Shown in pieces: positions 42,671 to 51,939 of a DNA stretch of 64,000 nucleotides. Source of the DNA: G965212025 sp965215765 (GTDB lineage Bacteria > Pseudomonadota > Gammaproteobacteria > Poriferisulfidales > Oxydemutatoraceae). The stretch is taken from assembly GCA_965215765.1 (NCBI GenBank), contig OZ244118.1, positions 1,054,001 to 1,118,000 on the forward strand, read 5' to 3'. The notes beneath the pieces are model-generated. The model saw only the letters and a list, made by a program, of their open reading frames with translations, made no database searches and was not told the DNA's origin. How positions within the stretch are numbered: position 1 is the stretch's first letter; each line of letters begins with the position of its first letter. Made by a program: the position numbers and the translations under genes.

Positions 42671-44338
42671 CTAATCGCCGGTTTGGTTGCAATATGACAC
42701 GAACGATGTGGCCTTTTCCAAAAGCCACTCAAAATCTTCCTGCCCAAGTTCTTGACCGTCCGGGCTGAATTCTTTTCTGTATTCAGGATCCGCCGCTTTG
42801 CTGCGCATGTTGCTTAATGAACGACGACCGGCAGCGTCCTTAATGACTCCCGTTCTTTTTTCCACCGGCAGCTTGCTGATGATCTTGTTGGCAGCAAACA
42901 TCAAGGTCCCGGTCGGGAGTCTCCGCCCGCATGTTTTGGCGTTAGGCGGGACGCCCCACAAGCCGCCATTCATAAAATCTTCACTCCATGTTGCGGAATG
43001 TGAAGATTTATTCATGTCCTCAATTTCAAATAGCCTGTCTCGCTCTTCCGGTACCTGATCACTTCTTAGCGTGAGGTAGGTCAGGAAGTGTTTGGTATTG
43101 GCACCTGCCTTAGAGGCACATTGCTTCAACCTCTCGCCAATTCTTTTTTCCAGGGTGGCCACAGTAGACGGGCAGTTGCCTCCCTCAAAAGCGATTTTAA
43201 ACTCATGGGCGATTGAATTCTTACCATCGCCGACATAAAAAACAGTAGCGGCATGATCTCCATTAAAATGTTTGGCTGCCCAGCGATTTCTTTTTCCAAC
43301 CCATGTCGGGTTATCAGATTCCGACACTGTGTCCCGATAAGGAACCATAATTCCTTCTGTTGTTACCGGCCGAGCCTTCGCGGCGGTTTTTGTGGTTGCG
43401 GGTTGGGGGTTCGTTACTTTCGGCTGCTTCAAAGTGTCTTTTGACAGGCTCTCGTTTGGCTTTTCCTTTTCTGCGGAACCGGCTCCTTCTGTCCCGCTTT
43501 GGCTGAGCTTCCTTTCAGAGGACGGCTGGAGTTTTTCCTCTGCTTTGTTGCTTATCTTTCCTGGTACAGCTTTGGAATGAGCGGCTTCGTTGCCGGTTCT
43601 TTTTTCTACAGTTTTGGCGCTGCTGTCTGCTGTCGGTTTGGTCAAGCTTGATGTTTGTGTTCTTTCCCTGGTTTCAGGCTGCTTTCCCTCACCAGATTCT
43701 TTTGCCGAAGTGGTGCCGGGCTCCTGACTTGGTGCCGGCATTTCATTCTCGGTTGGCTGGTGTGTTTTTTCAGCCTGGGTGTTTTGGGCTGATGTGTCTG
43801 AAGGGATGACATTGGACTCCTGACCTGAAGCCGGCACTTCATTTTCGGTTGGCTGGGGTGTTTTTTCAGCCTGGGTGTTTTGGACTGATGCGTCCGGAGG
43901 GGTGACGCTGGGTTCCTCATCTGGTATCGGTGTTTCACTCATAGTTTGGGCGAGTGTTTCATCAGCCTGGGTCTTTTGGACTGATGCGTCCGGAAGGGTA
44001 GCATTGGACTCCTTGTGATCTGTGGGTTGGGTGCTGGCTTCAGTTTCAGCATGGATATAGCGGTTAAATCGCCTCCTGTCCAGCAGAGAGTTTCGTTGCT
44101 CATCGGAGAGGTTGAACTCCTCGTTCCCGTTACCAAGAGTTGCAGTTAATATCTGCCTGCGTGTTTCCTGCTCCTGCTCGCGATAATTTTTGCTGAACTT
44201 GTAGCGAAGCACGTGTACGACCCAGCCTGAGAATGACTTGTTACAGACGCATGTCTGGCCGCCATTGGTGCTTCGTAATTCCAGCCTGCCTAACTGGCTG
44301 CTGGCTGCTGTTTGAATGACTTTGTTATCGATTTTCAT
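42671..44338 (-). CDS. Effector-like family protein, copy 1 (555 residues)
   Basis: Not a family I recognise. N-terminal conserved domain, residues 1-95 (SQLGRLELRSTNGGQTCVCN, FSGWVVHVLRYKFSKNYREQ, LLDRRRFNRYI). A disordered Pro/Glu/Thr/Ser-rich linker of about 240 residues contains tandem segments (ASVQNTQAEKTPQPTENEVP). The C-terminal conserved domain, about 335-555, includes NPTWVGKRNRW, VATLEKRIGERLKQ, TKHFLTYLTLR, RRLPTGTLMFAANKIISKLP and DPEYRKEFSPDGQELGQEDF. No signal peptide or membrane helix. The conserved-linker-conserved design and tandem paralogy resemble secreted effectors of host-associated bacteria, but this is inference. Confidence 0.8.
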   Translation of the reverse strand: MKIDNKVIQTAASSQLGRLELRSTNGGQTCVCNKSFSGWVVHVLRYKFSKNYREQEQETRRQILTATLGNGNEEFNLSDEQRNSLLDRRRFNRYIHAETEASTQPTDHKESNATLPDASVQKTQADETLAQTMSETPIPDEEPSVTPPDASVQNTQAEKTPQPTENEVPASGQESNVIPSDTSAQNTQAEKTHQPTENEMPAPSQEPGTTSAKESGEGKQPETRERTQTSSLTKPTADSSAKTVEKRTGNEAAHSKAVPGKISNKAEEKLQPSSERKLSQSGTEGAGSAEKEKPNESLSKDTLKQPKVTNPQPATTKTAAKARPVTTEGIMVPYRDTVSESDNPTWVGKRNRWAAKHFNGDHAATVFYVGDGKNSIAHEFKIAFEGGNCPSTVATLEKRIGERLKQCASKAGANTKHFLTYLTLRSDQVPEERDRLFEIEDMNKSSHSATWSEDFMNGGLWGVPPNAKTCGRRLPTGTLMFAANKIISKLPVEKRTGVIKDAAGRRSLSNMRSKAADPEYRKEFSPDGQELGQEDFEWLLEKATSFVSYCNQTGD

Positions 44339-44380
44339 TTTATTTCCCCGCCCATTACGACTACCAACCTGATGCTTGCT

Positions 44381-44389
44381 ATTTTAGCA
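44381..44389 (-). promoter_or_regulatory. Conserved effector promoter, extended -10 (copy 1)
   Basis: On the minus strand TGCTAAAAT, an extended -10, is followed by the start about 45 bp on. The same motif in the same context precedes copy 2 (46341-46349), copy 3 (48301-48309) and copy 4 (51212-51220), embedded in a shared GTCCCCGGAGTCGGCAAAA stretch. Confidence 0.6.
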
Positions 44390-44496
44390 TTTTGCCGACT
44401 CCGGGGACACCAACGGAAGTGGCCTGGACTTTTTCGGCAGTTCAGCATTTCTCTTTAAGGCATCCGCTTTGCCCGATCCTGTCGCTTGATTCCTGT

Positions 44497-44994
44497 TGCC
44501 ATTTGTTCCCAAGGTGAACGGGTTGCCGCTGGCGATAGTGCAGTCTGGTGCGTGATGGGGCAGAGCCTTGCTTCACGGGGAGTGAAAGCCGGAGTTGCCA
44601 AGTATTTTGGTGAACGAGGTCGTATTCACCTTTCTCAAATTTCCCGGTGTTGGTGCAGTCATGGAGCCGGGAATGAAATCATCCGGCGAAATGAGAGGCT
44701 TTTCCAAAATCCCGGATTGCTGTCGGTTACCGCATGCCGAGATCGGAAACCGAGTTGCCAAGCGTGCGCGATGCAGACAAAGCAGGGGCTGTTGTATTGA
44801 CACGTTCTTGGCACAGACAAAACACCACGCTACCGCATCGTGGGAGAGGAGAGGCAAATTCCGACAAGGGGCTCATGTCTTTTTCTTTTTCCGTTGGAAG
44901 TGCCTTGACTGGACACAGGAAAGGGGATGCGGTGGGGACTTGAACGCCTGGCGGAGTGAGAGAGTGTGAGACTCTGGATGTGCCTTATATCTGA
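44497..44994 (+). pseudogene. carB-greA fusion fragment, copy 1
   Basis: Begins at the equivalent of carB 41457 (ccatttgttcccaaggtgaa) and runs with indels to about carB 41790. It then continues at greA 42430 (ttggcacagacaaaacacca) to the greA stop and its downstream sequence. At the joint both parents read tcttg, a 5-bp microhomology. Neither part is translatable as a whole. Confidence 0.9.
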
Positions 44995-45050
44995 CGTTCA
45001 GGATATATGCCGACACAAAATCTGCGCGAGCGCCCAATCCACTAATAGCC

Positions 45051-46298
45051 CTATTGTCGGTTGCAATATGCTCCGAACGATTTAACGTTATCCAAAAGCC
45101 ACTTAAATTCTTCCTGCGTAAGTTCTTGACCGTCAGGGCTGAATTCTTTCCTGTATTCAGGATACCCTGCATATTCGTACATTTCATCCACCAAACGACG
45201 AGCCTCGCTTCCCTCTCCGCTCTGAAAAACTTCCGTTTTTGTTTCTACCGGCAGTTTGCTGATCACCTTGTTGGCACAAAACATCAAGGTCTCAGTAGGG
45301 AGTACCCTCCCGCATTCTGTGGCATCCAGTGGGACGCCCAATATGCCGCCATCCTTAAAATCATCACTCCATGTTGCGGTGGGTGAAGATTTCTTCATTT
45401 CCTCAATTTCAAATAGACTGTCCCCCCCCAGCGATGCCCGCTTTTTTCTTAGCGTGAGGAAGGTCAGGAAGTGTTTGGTATTGGCATTTGCCTCAGGGTT
45501 ATATTGCTCCAATCTCTCGCCAATTCTTTTTTCCAAGGTGGCCACAGTAAGTACGCATTTCCCTCCGACGTCAGAGATTGCAAGGTCAGGAAAGAGTCTC
45601 CCCCAATCAGCGCCGATACAAAAAATAGCAGCAACATGATTTTTTTTAAGATGATCGCGCACCAAGAGATCTCTTTCTGCAATCCATGTCTGGTTATCAG
45701 AGTCTGACTTTGTGTCCGCATAATTAAGCGTAAGTACTTCCGTTGTTATTGGTCGGGTACTCGCGGCGGTTTTTCCGGTTGTGGATATGGGGGTCGTTGT
45801 TTTCGCTTGGTTGAAGGTGGCTTTTTCGGGTTTGGTTGTTACTTCTGTTGGCAGGCTTGTTTTTGGTTTGGTCTTTTCGGTGGAGACAGTTTGTGTGGCT
45901 TGGACGAGTGTTTCATCAGTCCGGGAGGTTTGGGCTGATGTGCTTGGAGGGATGACATTGGGTTCCTCATGACCTGTGGTGTCACAGTTGGCAAGTTCTT
46001 TTAATTCAGCATTGATATAGCGGTTAAATCGCCTCCTGTCCAGCAGAGAGTTTCGTTGCACATCGGAGAGCGTGAACTCCTCGTTCCCGTTACCAAGAGT
46101 TGCAGTTAATATCTGCCTGCGTGTTTCCTGCTCCTGCTTGCGATAATTTTTGCTGAACTTGTAGCGAAGCACGTGTACGACCCAGCCTGAGAATGACTTG
46201 TTACAGACGCATGTCTGGTTGCCATTGGCACTTCGTAATTCCAGCCTGCCTAACTGGCTGCTGGCTGCTGTTTGAATGACACTGCTGTCTATTTGCAC
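45051..46298 (-). CDS. Effector-like family protein, copy 2 (415 residues)
   Basis: The same architecture as copy 1 with a shorter linker of about 90 residues (NVIPPSTSAQTSRTDETLVQ, KPKTSLPTEVTTKPEKATFN). Nearly identical to copy 3; the differences lie mostly in the C-terminal domain (RDLLVRDHLKKNHVAAIFCI here, RDIEVRDHFKKNHVADIFYI there). Start ATG 46298 with gaggaaataaag before it. It lies in a 1960-bp unit shared with copy 3. Confidence 0.8.
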   Translation of the reverse strand: MQIDSSVIQTAASSQLGRLELRSANGNQTCVCNKSFSGWVVHVLRYKFSKNYRKQEQETRRQILTATLGNGNEEFTLSDVQRNSLLDRRRFNRYINAELKELANCDTTGHEEPNVIPPSTSAQTSRTDETLVQATQTVSTEKTKPKTSLPTEVTTKPEKATFNQAKTTTPISTTGKTAASTRPITTEVLTLNYADTKSDSDNQTWIAERDLLVRDHLKKNHVAAIFCIGADWGRLFPDLAISDVGGKCVLTVATLEKRIGERLEQYNPEANANTKHFLTFLTLRKKRASLGGDSLFEIEEMKKSSPTATWSDDFKDGGILGVPLDATECGRVLPTETLMFCANKVISKLPVETKTEVFQSGEGSEARRLVDEMYEYAGYPEYRKEFSPDGQELTQEEFKWLLDNVKSFGAYCNRQ

Positions 46299-46456
46299 TT
46301 TATTTCCTCACCTTATACAGCTACCAGCCCGATGCTTGCTATTTTAGCATTTTCCCGACTCCGGGGACACCAACGGAAGTGGCTTGGGGGTTTTTCGGCA
46401 GTTCAGCGCTTGTCTTTAATGCGTCTGCTTTGCCCGGTTCTGTCGCTTGCTTCCTG

Positions 46457-46954
46457 TTGCCATTTGTTCCCAAGGTGAACGGGTTGTCGCTGGCTATAGT
46501 GCAGTCTGGTGCGTGATGGAGCAGAGCATTGCTTCACAGGGAGTGAAAGCCGGGGTTGCCAAGTATTTTAGTGAAAGAGGTCGTATTCCCCTTTCTCAAA
46601 TTTCCCGGTGTCGGTGCAGTCATGGAGCCGGAAATGAAATCATCCGGCGAAATGTGAGGCTTTTCTAAAATCCCGGATTGTTGTTAGTCACCGCATACCG
46701 AGATCGGAAACCGTGTTGCCAAGTGTGCGTGATGCAGACAAAGCGGTGGCTGTTGTATTGGTTCAATTTTGGCACAGCCAAAACACCATGCTACCGCATC
46801 GTGGGAGAAGAGAGGCAAATTCCGACAAGGGGCTCATGTCTTTTTCTTTTTCCGTTGGAAGTGCCTTGACTGGACACAGGAAAGGGGATGGGTGGGGACT
46901 TGAACGCCTGGCGGAGTGAGAGAGTGTGAGACTCTGGATGTGCCTTATATCTGA
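46457..46954 (+). pseudogene. carB-greA fusion fragment, copy 2
   Basis: Exactly 1960 bp after the first copy, with the same internal joint. A few further substitutions distinguish it (ttcaattttggcacagccaa at the joint). Confidence 0.9.
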
Positions 46955-47010
46955 CGTTCAGGATATATGCCGACACAAAATCTGCGCGAGCGCCCAATCC
47001 ACTAATAGCC

Positions 47011-48258
47011 CTATTGTCGGTTGCAATATGTTCCGAACGATTTAACGCTATCCAAAAGCCACTTAAATTCTTCCTGCGTAAGTTCTTGACCGTCAGGGCT
47101 GAATTGTTTCATGTATCCAGAATACCCTGCACATTCGTACATTTCATCCACCAAACGACGAGCCTCGCTTCCCTCTCCGCCCTGAAAAACTTCCGTTTTT
47201 GTTTCTACCGGCAGTTTGCTGATCACCTTGTTGGCACAAAACATCAAGGTTTCAGTAGGGAGTACCCTCCCGCATTCTGTGGCATCCAGTGGGACGCCCA
47301 ATATGCCGCCATCCTTAAAATCATCACTCCATGTTGCGGTGGGTGAAGATTTCTTCATTTCCTCAATTTCAAATAGACTGTCCCCCCCCAGCGGTGCCCC
47401 CTTTTGATTTAGCGTGAGGAAGGTCAGGAAGTGTTTGGTATTGGCATTTACCTCAGGGTTATATTGATCCAATCTCTCGCCAATTCTTTTTTCCAAGGTG
47501 GCCACAGTAGGTACGCATTTCCCTCCGACGTCAGAGATTGCAAGGTCAGGAAAGAGTCTCCCCCAATCAGAGCCGATATAAAAAATATCAGCAACATGAT
47601 TTTTTTTAAAATGATCGCGCACCTCGATATCTCTTTCTGCAATCCATGTCTGGTTATCAGAGTCTGACTTTGTGTCCGCATAATTAAGCGTAAGTACTTC
47701 CGTTGTTATTGGTCGGGTACTCGCGGCGGTTTTTCCGGTTGTGGATATGGGGGTCGTTGTTTTCGCTTGGTTGAAGGTGGCTTTTTCGGGTTTGGTTGTT
47801 ACTTCTGTTGGCAGGCTTGTTTTTGGTTTGGTCTTTTCGGTGGAGACAGTTTGTGTGGCTTGGACGAGTGTTTCATCAGTCCGGGAGGTTTGGGCTGATG
47901 TGCTTGGAGGGATGACATTGGGTTCCTCATGACCTGTGGTGTCACAGTTGGCAAGTTCTTTTAATTCAGCATTGATATAGCGGTTAAATCGCCTCCTGTC
48001 CAGCAGAGAGTTTCGTTGCACATCGGAGAGCGTGAACTCCTCGTTCCCGTTACCAAGAGTTGCAGTTAATATCTGCCTGCGTGTTTCCTGCTCCTGCTTG
48101 CGATAATTTTTGCTGAACTTGTAGCGAAGCACGTGTACGACCCAGCCTGAGAATGACTTGTTACAGACGCATGTCTGGTTGCCATTGGCACTTCGTAATT
48201 CCAGCCTGCCTAACTGGCTGCTGGCTGCTGTTTGAATGACACTGCTGTCTATTTGCAT
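47011..48258 (-). CDS. Effector-like family protein, copy 3 (415 residues)
   Basis: A paralogue almost identical to copy 2 in the N-terminal domain and linker, with clustered amino-acid changes in the C-terminal domain (NQKGAPLGGDSLFEIEE, ECAGYSGYMKQFSPDGQELT). The clustering suggests either selection on the C-terminal domain or gene conversion of the N-terminal part. Confidence 0.8.
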   Translation of the reverse strand: MQIDSSVIQTAASSQLGRLELRSANGNQTCVCNKSFSGWVVHVLRYKFSKNYRKQEQETRRQILTATLGNGNEEFTLSDVQRNSLLDRRRFNRYINAELKELANCDTTGHEEPNVIPPSTSAQTSRTDETLVQATQTVSTEKTKPKTSLPTEVTTKPEKATFNQAKTTTPISTTGKTAASTRPITTEVLTLNYADTKSDSDNQTWIAERDIEVRDHFKKNHVADIFYIGSDWGRLFPDLAISDVGGKCVPTVATLEKRIGERLDQYNPEVNANTKHFLTFLTLNQKGAPLGGDSLFEIEEMKKSSPTATWSDDFKDGGILGVPLDATECGRVLPTETLMFCANKVISKLPVETKTEVFQGGEGSEARRLVDEMYECAGYSGYMKQFSPDGQELTQEEFKWLLDSVKSFGTYCNRQ

Positions 48259-48416
48259 TTTATTTCCTCACCTTATACAGCTACCAGCCCGATGCTCGCT
48301 ATTTTAGCATTTTGACGACTTCGGGTACACCAACGGAAGTAACTTGGACTTTTTCGGCAGTTCAGCACTTCTCTTTAAAGGCATCCGCTTTGCCCGTTCC
48401 TGTCGCTTGATTCCTG

Positions 48417-48914
48417 TTGCCATTTGTTCCCAAGGTGAACGGGTTGCCGCTGGCGATAGTGCAGCCTGGTGCGTGATGGGGCAGAGACTTGCTTTACAGG
48501 GAGTGAAAGCCGGAGTTGCCAAGTATTTTGGTGAACGAGGTCGTATTCACCTTTCTCAAATTTCCCGGTGTTGGTGCAGTCATGGAGCCGGGAATGAAAT
48601 CATCCGGCGAAATGAGAGGCTTTTCCAAAATCCCGGATTGCTGTCGGTTACCGCATGCCGAGCTCGGAAACCGTGTTGTCAAGCGTGCGCGATGCAGACA
48701 AAGCAGGGGCTGTTGTATTGACACGTTCTTGGCACAGACAAAACACCACGCTACCGCATCGTGGGAGAGGAGAGGCAAATTCCAACAATGGGCTCATGTC
48801 TTTTTCTTCTCCCGTTGGAAGTGCCTTGACTGGACACAGGAAAGGGGATGCGGTGGGGACTTGAACGCCTGGCGGAGTGAGAGAGTGCGAGACTCTGGAT
48901 GTGCCTTATATCTG
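48417..48914 (+). pseudogene. carB-greA fusion fragment, copy 3
   Basis: The third copy, again 1960 bp further. The greA stop region reads atatctgtcg, so the original stop is lost. It continues into effector 3'-end fragments. Confidence 0.9.
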
Positions 48915-49518
48915 TCGTTCAGGATATATGCCGACACAAAATCTGCGCGAGCGTCCAATCCACTAATAGCCCTATTGTCGGTTGCAAATGCTCCGAACGA
49001 TTTAACGCCATCCAAAAGCCACTTAAATTCTTCCTGCGTAAGTTCTTGACCGTCAGGGCTGAATTCTTTCCTGTATTCAGGATCCGCTGAACATCTGACG
49101 TTCAGGATATATGCCGACACAAAATCCGTGCAAGCACCCAATCCACTAATAGTCCTCTTGGTTGCAATATGCCCCGAACGATGTAACGCCACGCAAAAGC
49201 CACTCAAAACTCTCTGCGTAAGTTCTTGAACGCTTGGCGGAGTGAGAGAGTGTGAGACTCCGGAGATGCCTTATATCTGACGTTCAGGGTATAAGCCGAC
49301 ACAAAATCCGTGCGAGCGTCCAATTCACCAATAGATCTACTGGTTGCAATATATTCCGAATGATGTAGTGGCCTTCAAAAGCCACTCAAAACTCTCTGCG
49401 TAAGTTCTTGAACGCTTGGCGGAGTGAGAGAGTGTGAGACTCCGGAGATGCCTTATATCTGACGTTCAGGGTATAAGCCGACACAAAATCCGTGCGAGCG
49501 TCCAATTCGCCAATAGAT
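48912..49518. repeat. 182-bp tandem repeats made of greA tail and effector 3' ends
   Basis: Landmark ctgacgttcagg occurs at 48912 (ctgtcg), 49095, 49277 and 49459. Each unit joins the greA stop region to the last 60-100 bp of an effector gene (minus strand, QELTQEEFKWLL is readable near 49040). These are three truncated effector ends in a row before copy 4. Confidence 0.85.
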
Positions 49519-51168
49519 CTACTGGTTGCAAAATGATCCGAACGATGCAACGTATTCCAAAAGCCACTCAAAATCTTTCTCTGCAAGTTCTTGACCGTTC
49601 GGGCTGAATTCTTTTCTGTATTCAGGATCCGCTGAACTCTCGTACATTTCAGCCACCAAACTATAGGCCTCGCCTCCCTCATCGCCCCGAAAGACTCCCG
49701 TTTTTGTTTCTACCGGCAGTTTACTGATGATCTTGTTGGCACAAAACATCAAGGTCTCAGTCGGGAGTCTCCTCCCACATTCTGTGACGTTAGGTGGGAT
49801 ACCCAATATGCCGCCGGCACTAAAACTATCACGCCATATTGCGGTGGGTGAAGATTTCTTCATGTCCTCAGTTTCAAATAGCCTGCCTCTCTCTTCTGGC
49901 ACCCGATCATTTCTTAGCGTGAGGTAGGTCAGGAAGTGTTTGGTATTGGCATTTGCATCAGGGTTATATTGCTCCAACCTCTCACCAATTCTTTTTTCCA
50001 AGGTTGCCACAGTGGGTACGCATTCCCTTCTAATTTCAGAGATTGCGATGTTATGAGGGATTTCCCCCGAATCACCTCCGACATAAAAAACAGCAGCAAC
50101 ATGATCTTCTGTAAGATGATCGCGCGCCCAGAGATCTCTTTTTCTAATCCATGTCTGGTTGTCAGAGTTTGACATTGTGTCCTCATAATTAACCGTAATT
50201 GTTTCCGTTGTTACTGGTCGGGAGTCTGCGGCGGTTTTTCCGGTTGTGGATATGGGAGCCGATGTCTTAGTTCGGTTAGAGGTGGCTTTTTGGGGTTTGG
50301 CCTTTTCGGTGGAGCTAGTTTGTCTTGTTCTGCCTTGGATGGGCTTCCTTTCAGAAGTCGGTTGGAGTTTCCCACCTGCATCGCTGCTGACCTTTTTGGG
50401 CATAGCTCTGGACTTAAAGGGTTCATTGCTGGTCTTTTTTTGTACCGTTTTGGACTTAAAGGGTTCATTGCTGGCCTTTTTTTGTACTGTTTTGGGCTTA
50501 AAGGGTTCATTGCTGGCCTTTTTTTGTACCGTTTTGGATTGGCTGGATGCTGTTGGTCTGCTCAAGTTTGGTCTTTGTGTTTTTTTCCTGGTTTCAGGCG
50601 GAACGTGGCTATCACCGGAACTTTTTGCCGAAGTGGCACTGGGCTGATCTGGTTTTGACACTACATTCGTGGCTTGGGCGAGTGTTTCAGCAGTCTGGGA
50701 GGTTTGTACTGACGTGTCTGAAGGGGTGGCACTGGGTTCCTGAACTGATTCCGGCTCTTCACTCGTGGCTTGGGAGAGTGTTTTTTCGGCCTGGGTGTTT
50801 TGGGCTGATGTGCTCGGATGGATGACATCGGGTCCCTCATGACCTGTGGTGCCGCTACTGGCAAGTTTTTTTAATTCAGTATCGATATAGCGGTTAAACC
50901 GCCTCCTGTCCAGCACAGAGTCTTGTTGCACCTCGGAGAGCGTGAACTCCTCGTTCCCGTTACCAAGAGCCGCAGCTAATATCTGCCTGCGTGTTTCCTG
51001 CTCTTGCGCTCGATAATTTTTACTGAACTTGTAGCGAAACACGTGTACGACCCAGCCTGAGAATGACTTGTTACAGACGCATGTCTGGTCGCCATCGATG
51101 TTTCGTAATTCCAGCCTGCCTAACTGGCTGCTGGCTGCTGCTTGAATGACACTGCTGTTTATTTGCAT
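49519..51168 (-). CDS. Effector-like family protein, copy 4 (549 residues)
   Basis: N-terminal domain, residues 1-95 (SQLGRLELRNIDGDQTCVCN, VFRYKFSKNYRAQEQ). A linker of about 220 residues includes three basic units of the type KTVQKKASNEPFKS (14 residues). The C-terminal domain shares NQTWIRKRDLWARDHLTEDH, VATLEKRIGERLEQ and DPEYRKEFSPNGQELAEKDF. The N- and C-terminal domains are shared with the other copies while linker length and repeats vary, typical for a family diversifying by linker expansion. Function unknown. Confidence 0.8.
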   Translation of the reverse strand: MQINSSVIQAAASSQLGRLELRNIDGDQTCVCNKSFSGWVVHVFRYKFSKNYRAQEQETRRQILAAALGNGNEEFTLSEVQQDSVLDRRRFNRYIDTELKKLASSGTTGHEGPDVIHPSTSAQNTQAEKTLSQATSEEPESVQEPSATPSDTSVQTSQTAETLAQATNVVSKPDQPSATSAKSSGDSHVPPETRKKTQRPNLSRPTASSQSKTVQKKASNEPFKPKTVQKKASNEPFKSKTVQKKTSNEPFKSRAMPKKVSSDAGGKLQPTSERKPIQGRTRQTSSTEKAKPQKATSNRTKTSAPISTTGKTAADSRPVTTETITVNYEDTMSNSDNQTWIRKRDLWARDHLTEDHVAAVFYVGGDSGEIPHNIAISEIRRECVPTVATLEKRIGERLEQYNPDANANTKHFLTYLTLRNDRVPEERGRLFETEDMKKSSPTAIWRDSFSAGGILGIPPNVTECGRRLPTETLMFCANKIISKLPVETKTGVFRGDEGGEAYSLVAEMYESSADPEYRKEFSPNGQELAEKDFEWLLEYVASFGSFCNQ

Positions 51169-51939
51169 TTTATTCCCTCACCTGATACAACCACATAACT
51201 ACACACATGCTATTTTAGCATTTTGCCGACTCGGGGACACCGACGGAAGCGGCTTGGGGTTTTTCCGGCAGTTCAGTACTTGTCTTTAAATGCGTCCGCT
51301 TTGCCCGGTTCTGTCGCTTGCTTCCTGTTGCCATTCTATTTATCAGGACGGCCTGTCGGTCAAGCCTGTTGTTGTCGATCTGTTTGGAGATATGTGAGGC
51401 AAGTTGGTGAAAAGCCGATGACTCTGGTAGGCAGTGTTGATGCCGAGGGTTGATATGGGTGCTCTTCTCGTTTCGTTTTAGCGACCTGGTTTTTTTCCGG
51501 CAGTTCAGCACTTCTCTTTAAGGCATCCCCTTTGCCTGTTCCTGTCGCTTGCTTCCTGTTGCCATTCTATTTATCAGGACAGCCTGTCGGTCAAGCCTGT
51601 TGTTGTCGATCTGTTTGGAGATGTGTGAGGCAAGCTGGTGAAAAGCCGATGACTCTGGTAGGCAGTGTTGATGCCGAGGGTTGATATGGGTGCTCTTCTC
51701 GTTTTGTTTTAACGACCTGGTTTTTTTTCGGCAGTTCAGTACTTGTCTTTAATGCCTACGCTTTGCCCGGTTCTGTCGCTTGCTTCCTGTTGCCATTCTA
51801 TTTATCAGGACGGCCTGTCGGTCAAGCCTGTTGTTGTCGATCTGTTTGGAGACGTGTGAGGCAAGCTGGTGAAAAGCCGATGACTCTGGTAGGCAGTGTT
51901 GATGCCGAGGGTTGATATGGGTGCTCTTCTCGTTTCGTT
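51169..51939. repeat. Effector copy 4 leader and three 231-bp repeats reaching into mutS
   Basis: Positions 51169-51260 are the effector promoter region. Units then start at ggcagttcag 51267, 51499 and 51730. Each contains a piece of effector upstream sequence (gtcgcttgcttcctgttgcc), about 150 bp of intergenic sequence and the last few codons of mutS (gacctgg, the minus-strand end of MutS). The third leads into the real mutS 3' end. No gene is seen. Confidence 0.85.

Noticed and set aside
44486..44969. Hypothetical ORFs between the effector genes (also at 46447 and 48344)
   Set aside because: Translation matches carB and greA in shifting frames, so these are debris of core genes.
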